Of a DNA stretch of 64,000 nucleotides, positions 15,909-23,139 are shown in pieces. The position numbers were made by a program, and so were the translations under genes. Source of the stretch: Bacillus sp. HSf4 (GTDB lineage Bacteria > Bacillota > Bacilli > Bacillales > Bacillaceae); the NCBI RefSeq assembly GCF_029537375.1, contig NZ_CP120679.1:1538001-1602000 (forward strand), given 5' to 3'. Numbering within the stretch: position 1 is the stretch's first letter; each line of letters opens with the position of its first letter. The notes beneath the pieces are model-generated. The model was not told the origin of the DNA. It saw nothing but the letters and a program-made list of their open reading frames with translations, and ran no database searches.

Positions 15909-15937
15909 AGACGTGCGTAATTGCACGTCTTTTTTTT
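15909..15937 (+). terminator. TAGACGT hairpin, right copy
   Basis: AGACGTGC-GTAATT-GCACGTCT, a perfect eight-base stem followed by seven T. No + strand gene ends near it, so it is better explained as a duplicated end than as a gene terminator. Confidence 0.7.
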
Positions 15938-16044
15938 AAGGCCGGCCAGCAATTCCTTTCGTTTATACAGCGGCTTAGACGTAACCGGAAAGCCGTCTGC
16001 CCGTTAGTTTAATAACTCATGATCTCTTATTTATGTACAGCAAA

Positions 16045-16536
16045 TTACTTTTCAGGCAGCCCTAAAATGTCTGTATTATTAGGAGTATAGCCAAGCAACC
16101 GCAACATGGCTACAATTTGCCCCTTATGATGAAATTCATGCGTGATAGAGTGGATTAGTAATTGCTGCGGCGTTTTTCTTACAACCCCGCTGCCTGCTTT
16201 CCAAGAAGGCTCTTTTTCGATCATTTCATCAAATTTATCAGTGAATTGTTCAAATACAGTGTCTACATATATATTCGCCTGTTGAAAATAACGTTGAATA
16301 TCCTCTATCTGCATATCATTGATTGCTTCCTTTGTTAATAGTGGTGTAGCTGTTTTTGAAAGCACAAAGGAACCCAGCCAAGCATGATAACAACCCGCCA
16401 CATGAACTAAAGAATCTCTTATACTTTGAAAACCAAATCCCAACTCTTTTCTGAAATCATTTTCCTTCAATTCTTTACACTGGTCTAGTAAAATCTGTCT
16501 CGTTTGTTTGACCCACTCATATTCGTGTTTTTCCAT
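16045..16536 (-). CDS. DinB-family putative metal-dependent protein
   Basis: A 163-residue four-helix bundle of the DinB/YfiT type. The presumed metal-binding histidines occur in LVHVAGCYHAWLG and in SITHEFHHKGQI. Some members are thiol S-transferases (bacillithiol-dependent in Bacillus); substrate unknown here. GGGGTGGG precedes ATG 16536; a longer start at 16614 lacks a ribosome site. A second, decayed DinB-type gene lies 2.1 kb away on the same strand. Confidence 0.8.
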   Translation of the reverse strand: MEKHEYEWVKQTRQILLDQCKELKENDFRKELGFGFQSIRDSLVHVAGCYHAWLGSFVLSKTATPLLTKEAINDMQIEDIQRYFQQANIYVDTVFEQFTDKFDEMIEKEPSWKAGSGVVRKTPQQLLIHSITHEFHHKGQIVAMLRLLGYTPNNTDILGLPEK

Positions 16537-16757
16537 CACTATCCCACCCCGCAGAAATAATAAATACCAGAATATTCTTCTAATTATACACAAATGGGTA
16601 CCATCATAAAACACCTGATTTAATCCTGTTTTCGCATTCTATTGTTTCGTATTCGTTCTTAACCTCCGCTATACAAATGCGACACATTAGACCAATCAAG
16701 TCAACGCCATTTATGAAACGGAGTAGGCCGATTTTTTTGAAATAAGGTTATTAACAG

Positions 16758-17549
16758 TTATAAGATTGGACTAGTATCTATCTTGGTGGAGTTTTTCCCC
16801 TTCACCTGTTTTAACGTCGCAACGATAAGAAAGCTGACAATCACCAATAAGAGCCATGAACTCACCTTTCCTAGATGAACGAGACTCCATGCTTCGGTTT
16901 GGTTTGGATATTCCCAAGCCCCAAAAAACGTTGCGATATTTTCGGCTACCCATATGAAAAATCCGATGAGCACAAAGGAAAGGGCGAGCGGCATACGGTA
17001 ACGAGTTCCATTCACCTCGTATGTGACCCATGACTGCCAAAAGACGATCATGACAAGTCCGGATAACCAAAAGCGGATGTCAATCCAAAAATGGTGGGTG
17101 AAAAAATTCAAGTAAATCGCAGCGGCAAGAGGGACAACTGCCAAAAACGGCGGCCACTTAATCAGCTCAACCTTAAGGCGCCTCCAGGCCTGGCAAAGAT
17201 AACTGGCAACACTTGCGTACATGAAGCCGCTATACAAAGGCACTCCGAAAAATTTGGAGAATCCTTCCTCGGGATAAGACCAGGAGCCCATATGTACCTT
17301 GAAAAGTTCAAGATTAAGGCCAATAAGATGGAACAATGTGATCATTTTTAATTCATCCCGTGTTTCAAGACCGGAACGCACCATCTGCCACTGCATGAGA
17401 AGGCAGATGATGAGCAGCCAGTCATACCGCGGCAGGAAGGGAAGAGGGATAATTTTGGTCATCGCCAAAGAGGCAAAAATAACGACAGGAAACAAACATG
17501 ATAGGGCCTGTTCCCAACCAAAAAGAACGAGCTGTTTTAGTGCTCTCAT
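16758..17549 (-). CDS. yoaT: DUF817 family membrane protein (YoaT-like)
   Basis: A 263-residue protein with about eight membrane helices; contains the family pattern HLIGLNLELFKVHMGSWSYPE and WVAENIATFFGAWEYPNQ. Function unknown. GGAGG eight bases before ATG 17549 decides the start; TTG 17564 overlaps that site. It follows yozG- and yoaS-like genes on the same strand; these three are neighbours in B. subtilis too but far from the que-stoA region, so the cluster has moved as a unit in one of the lineages. Confidence 0.8.
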   Translation of the reverse strand: MRALKQLVLFGWEQALSCLFPVVIFASLAMTKIIPLPFLPRYDWLLIICLLMQWQMVRSGLETRDELKMITLFHLIGLNLELFKVHMGSWSYPEEGFSKFFGVPLYSGFMYASVASYLCQAWRRLKVELIKWPPFLAVVPLAAAIYLNFFTHHFWIDIRFWLSGLVMIVFWQSWVTYEVNGTRYRMPLALSFVLIGFFIWVAENIATFFGAWEYPNQTEAWSLVHLGKVSSWLLLVIVSFLIVATLKQVKGKNSTKIDTSPIL

Positions 17550-17651
17550 GATTTGTGCCTCCAAAGTTTTTTTCTGAAAAAGGCCTCAGAATAGTTGTCA
17601 ATAGCCTTACGGTCATATGCGTAGGATCATCGCTAAATAACTTTCTCATTC

Positions 17652-17876
17652 TTATTCATCCTGGGTGTCTTCCTCGCTTCGGTATTCCAAAATATCTCCG
17701 GGTTGACATTCTAAAGCTTTACAAATCGCCTCTAAAGTTGACAATCGAATCGCTTTTGCCTTTCCATTTTTCAATATTGAAAGGTTCGCCATCGTGATTC
17801 CGACCCTCTCAGAAAGTTCCGTGACGCTCATTTTCCTTTTAGCCAGCATCACATCGATATTGATTATAATTGCCAT
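17652..17876 (-). CDS. yozG: Small XRE-family regulator (YozG-like)
   Basis: A 74-residue protein that is almost only a helix-turn-helix: MSVTELSERVGITMANLSIL with the flanking NGKAKAIRLSTLEAICKAL and CQPGDILEY. Such proteins usually sit beside a DUF2975 membrane protein, which is the case here (stop of yoaS-like gene 11 bases upstream). AGGTGA lies five bases before ATG 17876; GTG 17885 overlaps it. It probably autoregulates this small operon. Confidence 0.85.
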   Translation of the reverse strand: MAIIINIDVMLAKRKMSVTELSERVGITMANLSILKNGKAKAIRLSTLEAICKALECQPGDILEYRSEEDTQDE

Positions 17877-17886
17877 TGTTTTCACC

Positions 17887-18369
17887 TCAGACTGTTAAAT
17901 CATTTTCTGATTTTATATCGATCGCTTCTTGCAATAGCCTTTGGAGAACAGCGGCAAAGACTGCGATAACCATTGAAGCAAAAATAAGGACCAATCCGAT
18001 TAGTATGATACCTGGAGCATCGTCCCTCTCCGCGATGAGATAGAAGAGTGGCATGCCTGCCGCAAATAAAATACTGATGGTGATTGCACAGGATTTTATA
18101 TTCTTTAAAGCCCTGACGGATAATTCCGAGAAAGCTTTATTCTGGTCAATATAGCTTAAAAGTTTAAAGGCTTGATACAGAGCAAAGTAAAAAGGGACCG
18201 CCGCTAAATACAAATCGATATAAACGAGATATTTCAGATAGGAAATATCTGGATACAATTCCGCTGTAAAGTTTGCTATTTCCGGCACAAAAAAAATGCA
18301 CAAAGCAAGAACCGGGATTCCAATAAGAATAACAGCTATCTTTAAAAAGAGTGTTGATCCTTGTTTCAT
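17887..18369 (-). CDS. yoaS: DUF2975 membrane protein (YoaS-like)
   Basis: A 160-residue protein with four membrane helices: IAVILIGIPVLALCIFFV, LVYIDLYLAAVPFYFALY, SCAITISILFAAGMPLFYLI and IILIGLVLIFASMVIAVFA. GAGGTG seven bases before ATG 18369 decides the start over one at 18411. Partner of the adjacent XRE regulator; DUF2975/XRE pairs are common in Bacillota, with no established role. Confidence 0.82.
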   Translation of the reverse strand: MKQGSTLFLKIAVILIGIPVLALCIFFVPEIANFTAELYPDISYLKYLVYIDLYLAAVPFYFALYQAFKLLSYIDQNKAFSELSVRALKNIKSCAITISILFAAGMPLFYLIAERDDAPGIILIGLVLIFASMVIAVFAAVLQRLLQEAIDIKSENDLTV

Positions 18370-18477
18370 ATGAAGCACCTCACTTATTTTTTTCAATATT
18401 GAATTTATCACATCATTTATCGTTTTACAATAAAAAAATATTGAAATAGGTTATTTTGTTATTGATTTTAAACAAGA

Positions 18478-18516
18478 TAAAAAAGCATTCCTCATTACAG
18501 GGGAATGCTTTTTAAT
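18478..18516. terminator. Strong hairpin downstream of the decayed DinB gene
   Basis: AAAAAGCATTCC and GGAATGCTTTTTA around a ten-base loop; works in both directions and separates the yoa-like promoter from the pseudogene. Confidence 0.75.
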
Positions 18517-18602
18517 GTAGTTAAAGGCTTATCAAGACACTTTCATTTTCCTCAATGGACTTTTCGGTTCATCCTTCATCGATTTTGAGCTTTTCCTTCG
18601 GC

Positions 18603-19065
18603 TTACCAGCAGCCTCGGCTGTATTTTGCGCGATTCTCACCCTTTGTCATGTTCTTTACCTGATTCCTTAAGATTTGTTTGTAAATATGATGTAATGTTT
18701 TATGCTGATTATTCCCTATGTCACAAAGGGTTGACAGCTTTTCGTCAGAAATCGTTTTGATGATATGAACAATTTGCTTGTTGAGCGATTGGAAAAGACT
18801 TACGATTTCATCGAGTGGTATATCATTCTGAACCATGACCCTTGGTCTTGATGATACATTTGAATAACATATACCGATTTTTCATATTGAATTTTGATAG
18901 ACCTTTCAATATTATTGACGGCCGAGTCACATAAATGTCCTAAAATCTCTTTTTTAGACCATTTATTTGCGCCGATCGATTGGAAATTTCTTGTTCAAAC
19001 ATAGAGTTGCACACTTCCGGCAATCTTTTGATCCAATAATTGATTGTGAAATCATAGCGACAAGA
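18603..19065 (-). pseudogene. Decayed DinB-like gene
   Basis: The minus strand encodes pieces of one DinB-type protein in different frames: DFTINYWIKRLPEVCNSMF then SNRSAQINGL (about 19050-18965), shifting to KWSKKEILGHLCDSAVNN and YEKSVYVIQMYHQDQ (about 18960-18845), then VMVQNDIPLDEIVSLFQSL and NKQIVHIIKTISDEKLSTL in the piece that remains open from 18836. At least two frameshifts, and no start. The piece 18603-18836 alone would not be a functional protein. Confidence 0.7.
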
Positions 19066-19130
19066 ATTAAAACTTAATTTCCTTTTTATTCAATCTGGGT
19101 TATAATATGGTAAAATCGGGAGGGGTGCTG

Positions 19131-19565
19131 ATGAAAAAATTATTGGCTTGCACTGTGCTGACACTTTTATTAGCGTTAACTTTGAACGTACAACAGGCAC
19201 TGGCAAAGATCACAAAAGACGAGAAAAAAGAGAGCTTTACAATGACAGAGGAAAACAAAGGCTTTTTTATGTCTGATGATACGAATCCAAATTATTACCC
19301 AACCTGGCTTTATTACAAATTTACGATATTCAATGCGGAAGGATGCACGCTCAACTTCAAGTTACAGAGAATTTCATTAAGCGGGAATCAGTATACGTTA
19401 AGCGAGAAAGAATTCACTGGCAATCAACTCAACTTAAGTGCTGCCGACAAAGTAGCGGGAACACCGTACAGAAATCATTATTTAGAGATCACTAAAGTGT
19501 CCGGGTGCGGGGACGTGATCATCAAAGGATTTTATGGTTTTGAACATGAGGAGCCGGACTGGTAA
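19131..19565 (+). CDS. Small secreted protein of unknown function
   Basis: A 144-residue protein with a Sec signal peptide (MKKLLACTVLTLLLALTLN, cleavage after AALA-like QQALA at about 25). The mature part is predicted beta-rich and has two cysteines (AEGCTLNF and VSGCGDV) that could form a disulfide. GGGAGGGG lies before ATG 19131, and TATAAT at 19101-19106 is a -10 box with no clear -35. No family recognised. It lies upstream of, and in the same direction as, the lipoprotein/lipase locus. Confidence 0.7.
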   Translation: MKKLLACTVLTLLLALTLNVQQALAKITKDEKKESFTMTEENKGFFMSDDTNPNYYPTWLYYKFTIFNAEGCTLNFKLQRISLSGNQYTLSEKEFTGNQLNLSAADKVAGTPYRNHYLEITKVSGCGDVIIKGFYGFEHEEPDW

Positions 19566-19582
19566 TTTAAAAAAGGGAAACA

Positions 19583-19617
19583 TCGCCCGCTCAGACTGAG
19601 CCGGGTCTTTTTTATTG
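19583..19617 (+). terminator. Terminator after the small secreted protein
   Basis: CCCGCTCA-GAC-TGAGCCGGG followed by TCTTTTTTATT. Confidence 0.75.
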
Positions 19618-19705
19618 TCTTACCACAAGGCATCTCCTGAGACACCGTCCTGATCAAAGGTTATCGCCTGAACAACCATAGAAAGTTTGATCAGGCAGAA
19701 AAACC

Positions 19706-19743
19706 AAAGAACAGCCCGATTCGAATAAACGGGCTGTTCTTAT
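19706..19743 (+). terminator. Second hairpin terminator in the gene-free stretch
   Basis: AAGAACAGCCCG and CGGGCTGTTCTT around an 11-base loop, then ATT. The preceding 80 bases echo the end of the small secreted gene (TVLIKGY versus DVIIKGF), perhaps the tail of a lost paralogue. Confidence 0.65.
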
Positions 19744-19882
19744 TCTGTAATTCCTCATCTTGATCCATGTCATTTAGACTTCTGAATGTACAGGTGTTTA
19801 ACAAAAAATGAATATATATACCTAATTCCGAAGTCTTCGATTATTTCGATCAAGAGGTGTTCTGTTAGTTCTAATGTCTCAT

Positions 19883-19999
19883 TTACTTTATCCCTACCTT
19901 AAAATACGCATCAAATGATTCAAATGGGATGTCTCTTGATTTATAATAAAGCGATTCCTGATCAATGGGAAAATTTTCTTCGATCGGGATTGAGAAGCG
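19883..19999 (-). pseudogene. Orphan C-terminal gene fragment at the duplication boundary
   Basis: On the minus strand 30-odd codons read IPIEENFPIDQESLYYKSRD and IPFESFDAYFKVGIK, ending in TAA at 19883. The composition is protein-like, and the frame is cut off at the left edge of the tandem duplication (19997). It looks like the tail of a gene destroyed by the rearrangement. Family unknown. Confidence 0.4.
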
Positions 20000-21565
20000 T
20001 CCGGCCTCGGAATTGAGGTTTCAAAGGACGTATAAGATGATTTTGAGAAACACAGACCTCATCAGAGGAGGCTGAATGATGAAATACAAAAAAATCATAA
20101 CGCTCAGTATTGGTATCCCAATACTTCTGGGAGGATGCATAAACTTGGATGTGGGAAATCATGACAAAAACGGTGAAAAAACAGAGGCTAACAGCCAAGC
20201 GGAGTATAACCAAAATTTAATCAGTGTACAAGATTATACAGGGCAAGGCTATGAACTGGACGGTGGAGAAGAAACGACTAAAATCGCCGAAGCGCATCGT
20301 GAGGAAATTGAAAAAGCCGTCAAGACATTTTTCCTGGACAAATATAAGACGAAAGTAAAAGTACATCATATTGTTGGAGCGCTTAATGCGGCTTCTGTAT
20401 TTGTTGAATCAGAGGGTGAGCCGCATTTTCATACATATGCGGTTGTTCCGATAGATGTGGAGAAGCAAGAAGTGAAAATCGATAAAGTTTGGTCTGAAGA
20501 AGGTCAAGTTGAAGATGCTATTAGAACAGGAATTTACGCAATGGTATATGATAAGGAGTTTAAAGTTCTAGATCAGTATTTGAAAGAGTTTTCTGCAAAA
20601 CATAATCTGGTTGGATTAACAAAGGAAGCTGTGGAAAATGTAGGGGGGAGCGGATATAGTACACCATACTACTATATATCGATGTCTCCCGGTGTATTTA
20701 GTGGTATCAATCTTAGTGAAATGTATTTAGAAAAACCTGATCGAAGCAAAAAAGAATGGGAAAAGATCTTAATAAATCAGAAAATGAATGAAAAGAGTAT
20801 TGATATTACCATTCAATTGTTCCTGGAAAACAAAAACGTAGAGCCTGATCCATCAATCATTGAACAAATATCAAAGGACATAAAAAAAATGGACGGTTTG
20901 CCACTTGGGATTTATAGTGTGCTTTTACATGACAATATGATCGGTAAACAGACTGCGAGGGGATCAAAAGATAATAGTCTTGATTCTGAGGAGATTATCA
21001 AAGATAAGTAAGGAGATTCAGATGGTTTCATCATCAAATGGAAATAATAGTCATGTTAATGATAAGGACTTGGTTGAATTAGCGGGATATCATGCCTACA
21101 AACACCAAGATATTGGAAGGGAAATTTATATAAATAACGTTATATATAAGGTTAAGGATATCAAATATAACGACCCAACCGGCTTTGATGTGATAACGGT
21201 CAAAAACATAGAAACAGGCGAATACACAGTCGTCTACCAAGGAACGGACGCGGGGAAAACAAACGGCATCCAGGACATTCTCACCGATGCGCAGATGGCC
21301 GGTGATATAACACCGGAACAAGTGAAGGCCGCCCGCGACTACTACGACAAGATGAAAGTCAAATACGGTGATAAACTAACCTCAGTCTGCGGAAACTCGC
21401 TTGGCGGGGGATTGGCGAATGTGGTGGCGGTGGAGCATCCCGATGTGAAGGCTGTGACGATAAATCCGTCGATCCTGCCGGAAGGGGAAGTGGACCGGGA
21501 CCAAGACTATCCCAATATCACAAACTATTTCAGTAAGTATGATCCGCTGACATTGGCGGAAGAAG
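19997..21565 (+). repeat. Tandem duplication, copy 1 (lipoprotein plus truncated lipase domain)
   Basis: A 1,569-base unit repeated directly at 21566. The outer parts are nearly identical between copies (19997-20456 with 21566-22025; 21172-21565 with 22746-23139) and the middle ~715 bases have diverged strongly. The shared four bases GCGT at 19997, 21566 and 23140 mark the joints, as expected for microhomology-mediated duplication. Confidence 0.9.
20079..21011 (+). CDS. DUF1672 lipoprotein, copy 1 (TilA-like immunity candidate)
   Basis: A 310-residue lipoprotein: signal peptide MKYKKIITLSIGIPILLGGC with lipobox LGG-C, then an acidic soluble domain. The first ~125 residues are almost identical to copy 2, while the rest diverges. 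DUF1672 lipoproteins are encoded beside the TslA lipase toxins of Staphylococcus aureus, where TilA protects the producer; here the next gene encodes the lipase domain. AGAGGAGG is seven bases before ATG 20079; ATG 20076 is also in frame. Immunity role inferred from context. Confidence 0.8.
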   Translation: MKYKKIITLSIGIPILLGGCINLDVGNHDKNGEKTEANSQAEYNQNLISVQDYTGQGYELDGGEETTKIAEAHREEIEKAVKTFFLDKYKTKVKVHHIVGALNAASVFVESEGEPHFHTYAVVPIDVEKQEVKIDKVWSEEGQVEDAIRTGIYAMVYDKEFKVLDQYLKEFSAKHNLVGLTKEAVENVGGSGYSTPYYYISMSPGVFSGINLSEMYLEKPDRSKKEWEKILINQKMNEKSIDITIQLFLENKNVEPDPSIIEQISKDIKKMDGLPLGIYSVLLHDNMIGKQTARGSKDNSLDSEEIIKDK

Positions 21566-21585
21566 GCGTCCGGCCTCGGTATTGA
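21022..21585 (+). pseudogene. Truncated TslA-like lipase, N-terminal domain only
   Basis: A 187-residue remnant that keeps the alpha/beta-hydrolase core (YQGTDAGKTNG oxyanion segment, nucleophile motif CGNSLGGG, SKYDPLT acid) but ends at EEGVRPRY, where the second duplication copy begins. It lacks the candidate catalytic His (SNHMGYR, residue 210 of the full copy) and the whole C-terminal export domain. TAAGGAG is well placed before ATG 21022, so it may be made, but probably as an inactive protein. Confidence 0.8.
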
Positions 21586-23139
21586 GGTTTCAAAGGACAT
21601 ATAAGATGATTTTGAGAAACACAAACCTCATCAGAGGAGGATGAATGATGAAATACAAAAAAATCATAACGCTCAGTATTGGTATCCCAATACTTCTGGG
21701 AGGATGCATGAACTTGGATGTGGGAAATCATGACAAAAACGGTGAAAAAACAGAGGCTAACAGCCAAGCGGAGTATAACCAAAATTTAATCAGTGTACAA
21801 GATTATACGGGGCAAGGCTATGAACTGGACGGTGGAGAAGAAACGACTAAAATCGCCGAAGCACATCGTGAGGAAATTGAAAAAGCCGTCAAGACATTTT
21901 TCCTGGACAAATATAAGACGAAAGTGAAAGTACATCATATTGTTGGAGCGCTTAATGCGGCTTCTGTATTTGTTGAATCAGAGGGTGAGCCGCATTTTCA
22001 TACATATGCGGTTGTTCCGATTGATGTAAAGGCTGAGGAGGTATTGACGGATAAAGTATGGTCACAGGAAGGTCAAGTTGAAAGTGCAATTAATAGTGGT
22101 ATTTATGCAATGGTTTTTGATCAAGAACTAGGGAAGCTTGATGATTACCTGGCGAAGACTGCGAAGCAAGAGCCTGTTGTCGGCATGAGGCAAGAAGCCG
22201 TTAATAATGTAATGGCATCAGGGTTTCATACGATTTATTATTATATAACAACTTTTGATGATAGTTTAGATAAGGTTTATTTGAAATATTTAAAAAATCC
22301 AAATAAAAGTAAAGAAGAATGGAAACGCGAGATCAAGCATTCTAAGACAGACCCGGAATCGTTTTATGTCACTATACATTTATTCATGGAAAAACCTAAT
22401 ACAGAACCAGACAAATCTATTTTCGATCAAATTGTAAAAGACTTGGAAAATATGGAGGGGCTCGCACCAGGGCAATACAGTGTCTTTTTACATGACAATA
22501 CGATTAACAAAAAAGCGGGTTCGAATTCACAGGAAAATACTCTTGAAAGGTCCGACCCGACTTATATTATGAAAGATTAGGAGCACTATTTCATAATGGC
22601 TAATGAAGAAAAAAATAATAAAACACTCAGTGAAGATAAAAATTTAGTAGAAATCGCAGGATTTCATTCCTATAAAAATCCGCATGAAACAGATACATTT
22701 AAGGTCAATGGCTATAAGTATTTAGTGGTAAATAAAATATATGAAGACCCAACCGGCCTTGATGTGATAACGGTCAAAAACATAGAAACAGGCGAATACA
22801 CAGTCGTCTACCAAGGAACGGACGCGGGAAAAACAAACGGCATACAGGACATTCTCACCGACGCGCAGATGGCCGGTGATGTAACACCGGAACAAGTCAA
22901 AGCTGCCCGCGACTACTACGACAAGATGAAAGCCAAATACGGTGATAAACTAAACTCAGTCTGCGGAAACTCGCTTGGCGGGGGATTGGCGAATGCGGTG
23001 GCGGTGGAGCATCCCGATGTGAAGGCTGTGACGATTAATCCGTCGATCCTGCCGGAAGGGGAAGTGGACCGGGACCAAGACTATCCTAATATCACAAACT
23101 ATTTCAGTAAGTATGATCCGCTGACATTGGCGGAAGAAG
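21566..23139 (+). repeat. Tandem duplication, copy 2
   Basis: Direct repeat of 19997-21565 with conserved outer segments and a divergent centre. It continues past 23139 into the intact 3' part of the lipase gene, so this is the copy with the original right end. Confidence 0.9.
21648..22580 (+). CDS. DUF1672 lipoprotein, copy 2 (TilA-like immunity candidate)
   Basis: A 310-residue lipoprotein with the same signal peptide and lipobox as copy 1 (one Ile-to-Met change). Residues 1-125 are near identical; from VPIDVKAEEV onward it differs in more than half of its positions while keeping landmarks (KVW, EGQV, GIYAMV, YYYI). Same ribosome site as copy 1. It directly precedes the full-length lipase gene (15-base gap), so this pair is the likely matched toxin-immunity set. 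Confidence 0.82.
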   Translation: MKYKKIITLSIGIPILLGGCMNLDVGNHDKNGEKTEANSQAEYNQNLISVQDYTGQGYELDGGEETTKIAEAHREEIEKAVKTFFLDKYKTKVKVHHIVGALNAASVFVESEGEPHFHTYAVVPIDVKAEEVLTDKVWSQEGQVESAINSGIYAMVFDQELGKLDDYLAKTAKQEPVVGMRQEAVNNVMASGFHTIYYYITTFDDSLDKVYLKYLKNPNKSKEEWKREIKHSKTDPESFYVTIHLFMEKPNTEPDKSIFDQIVKDLENMEGLAPGQYSVFLHDNTINKKAGSNSQENTLERSDPTYIMKD

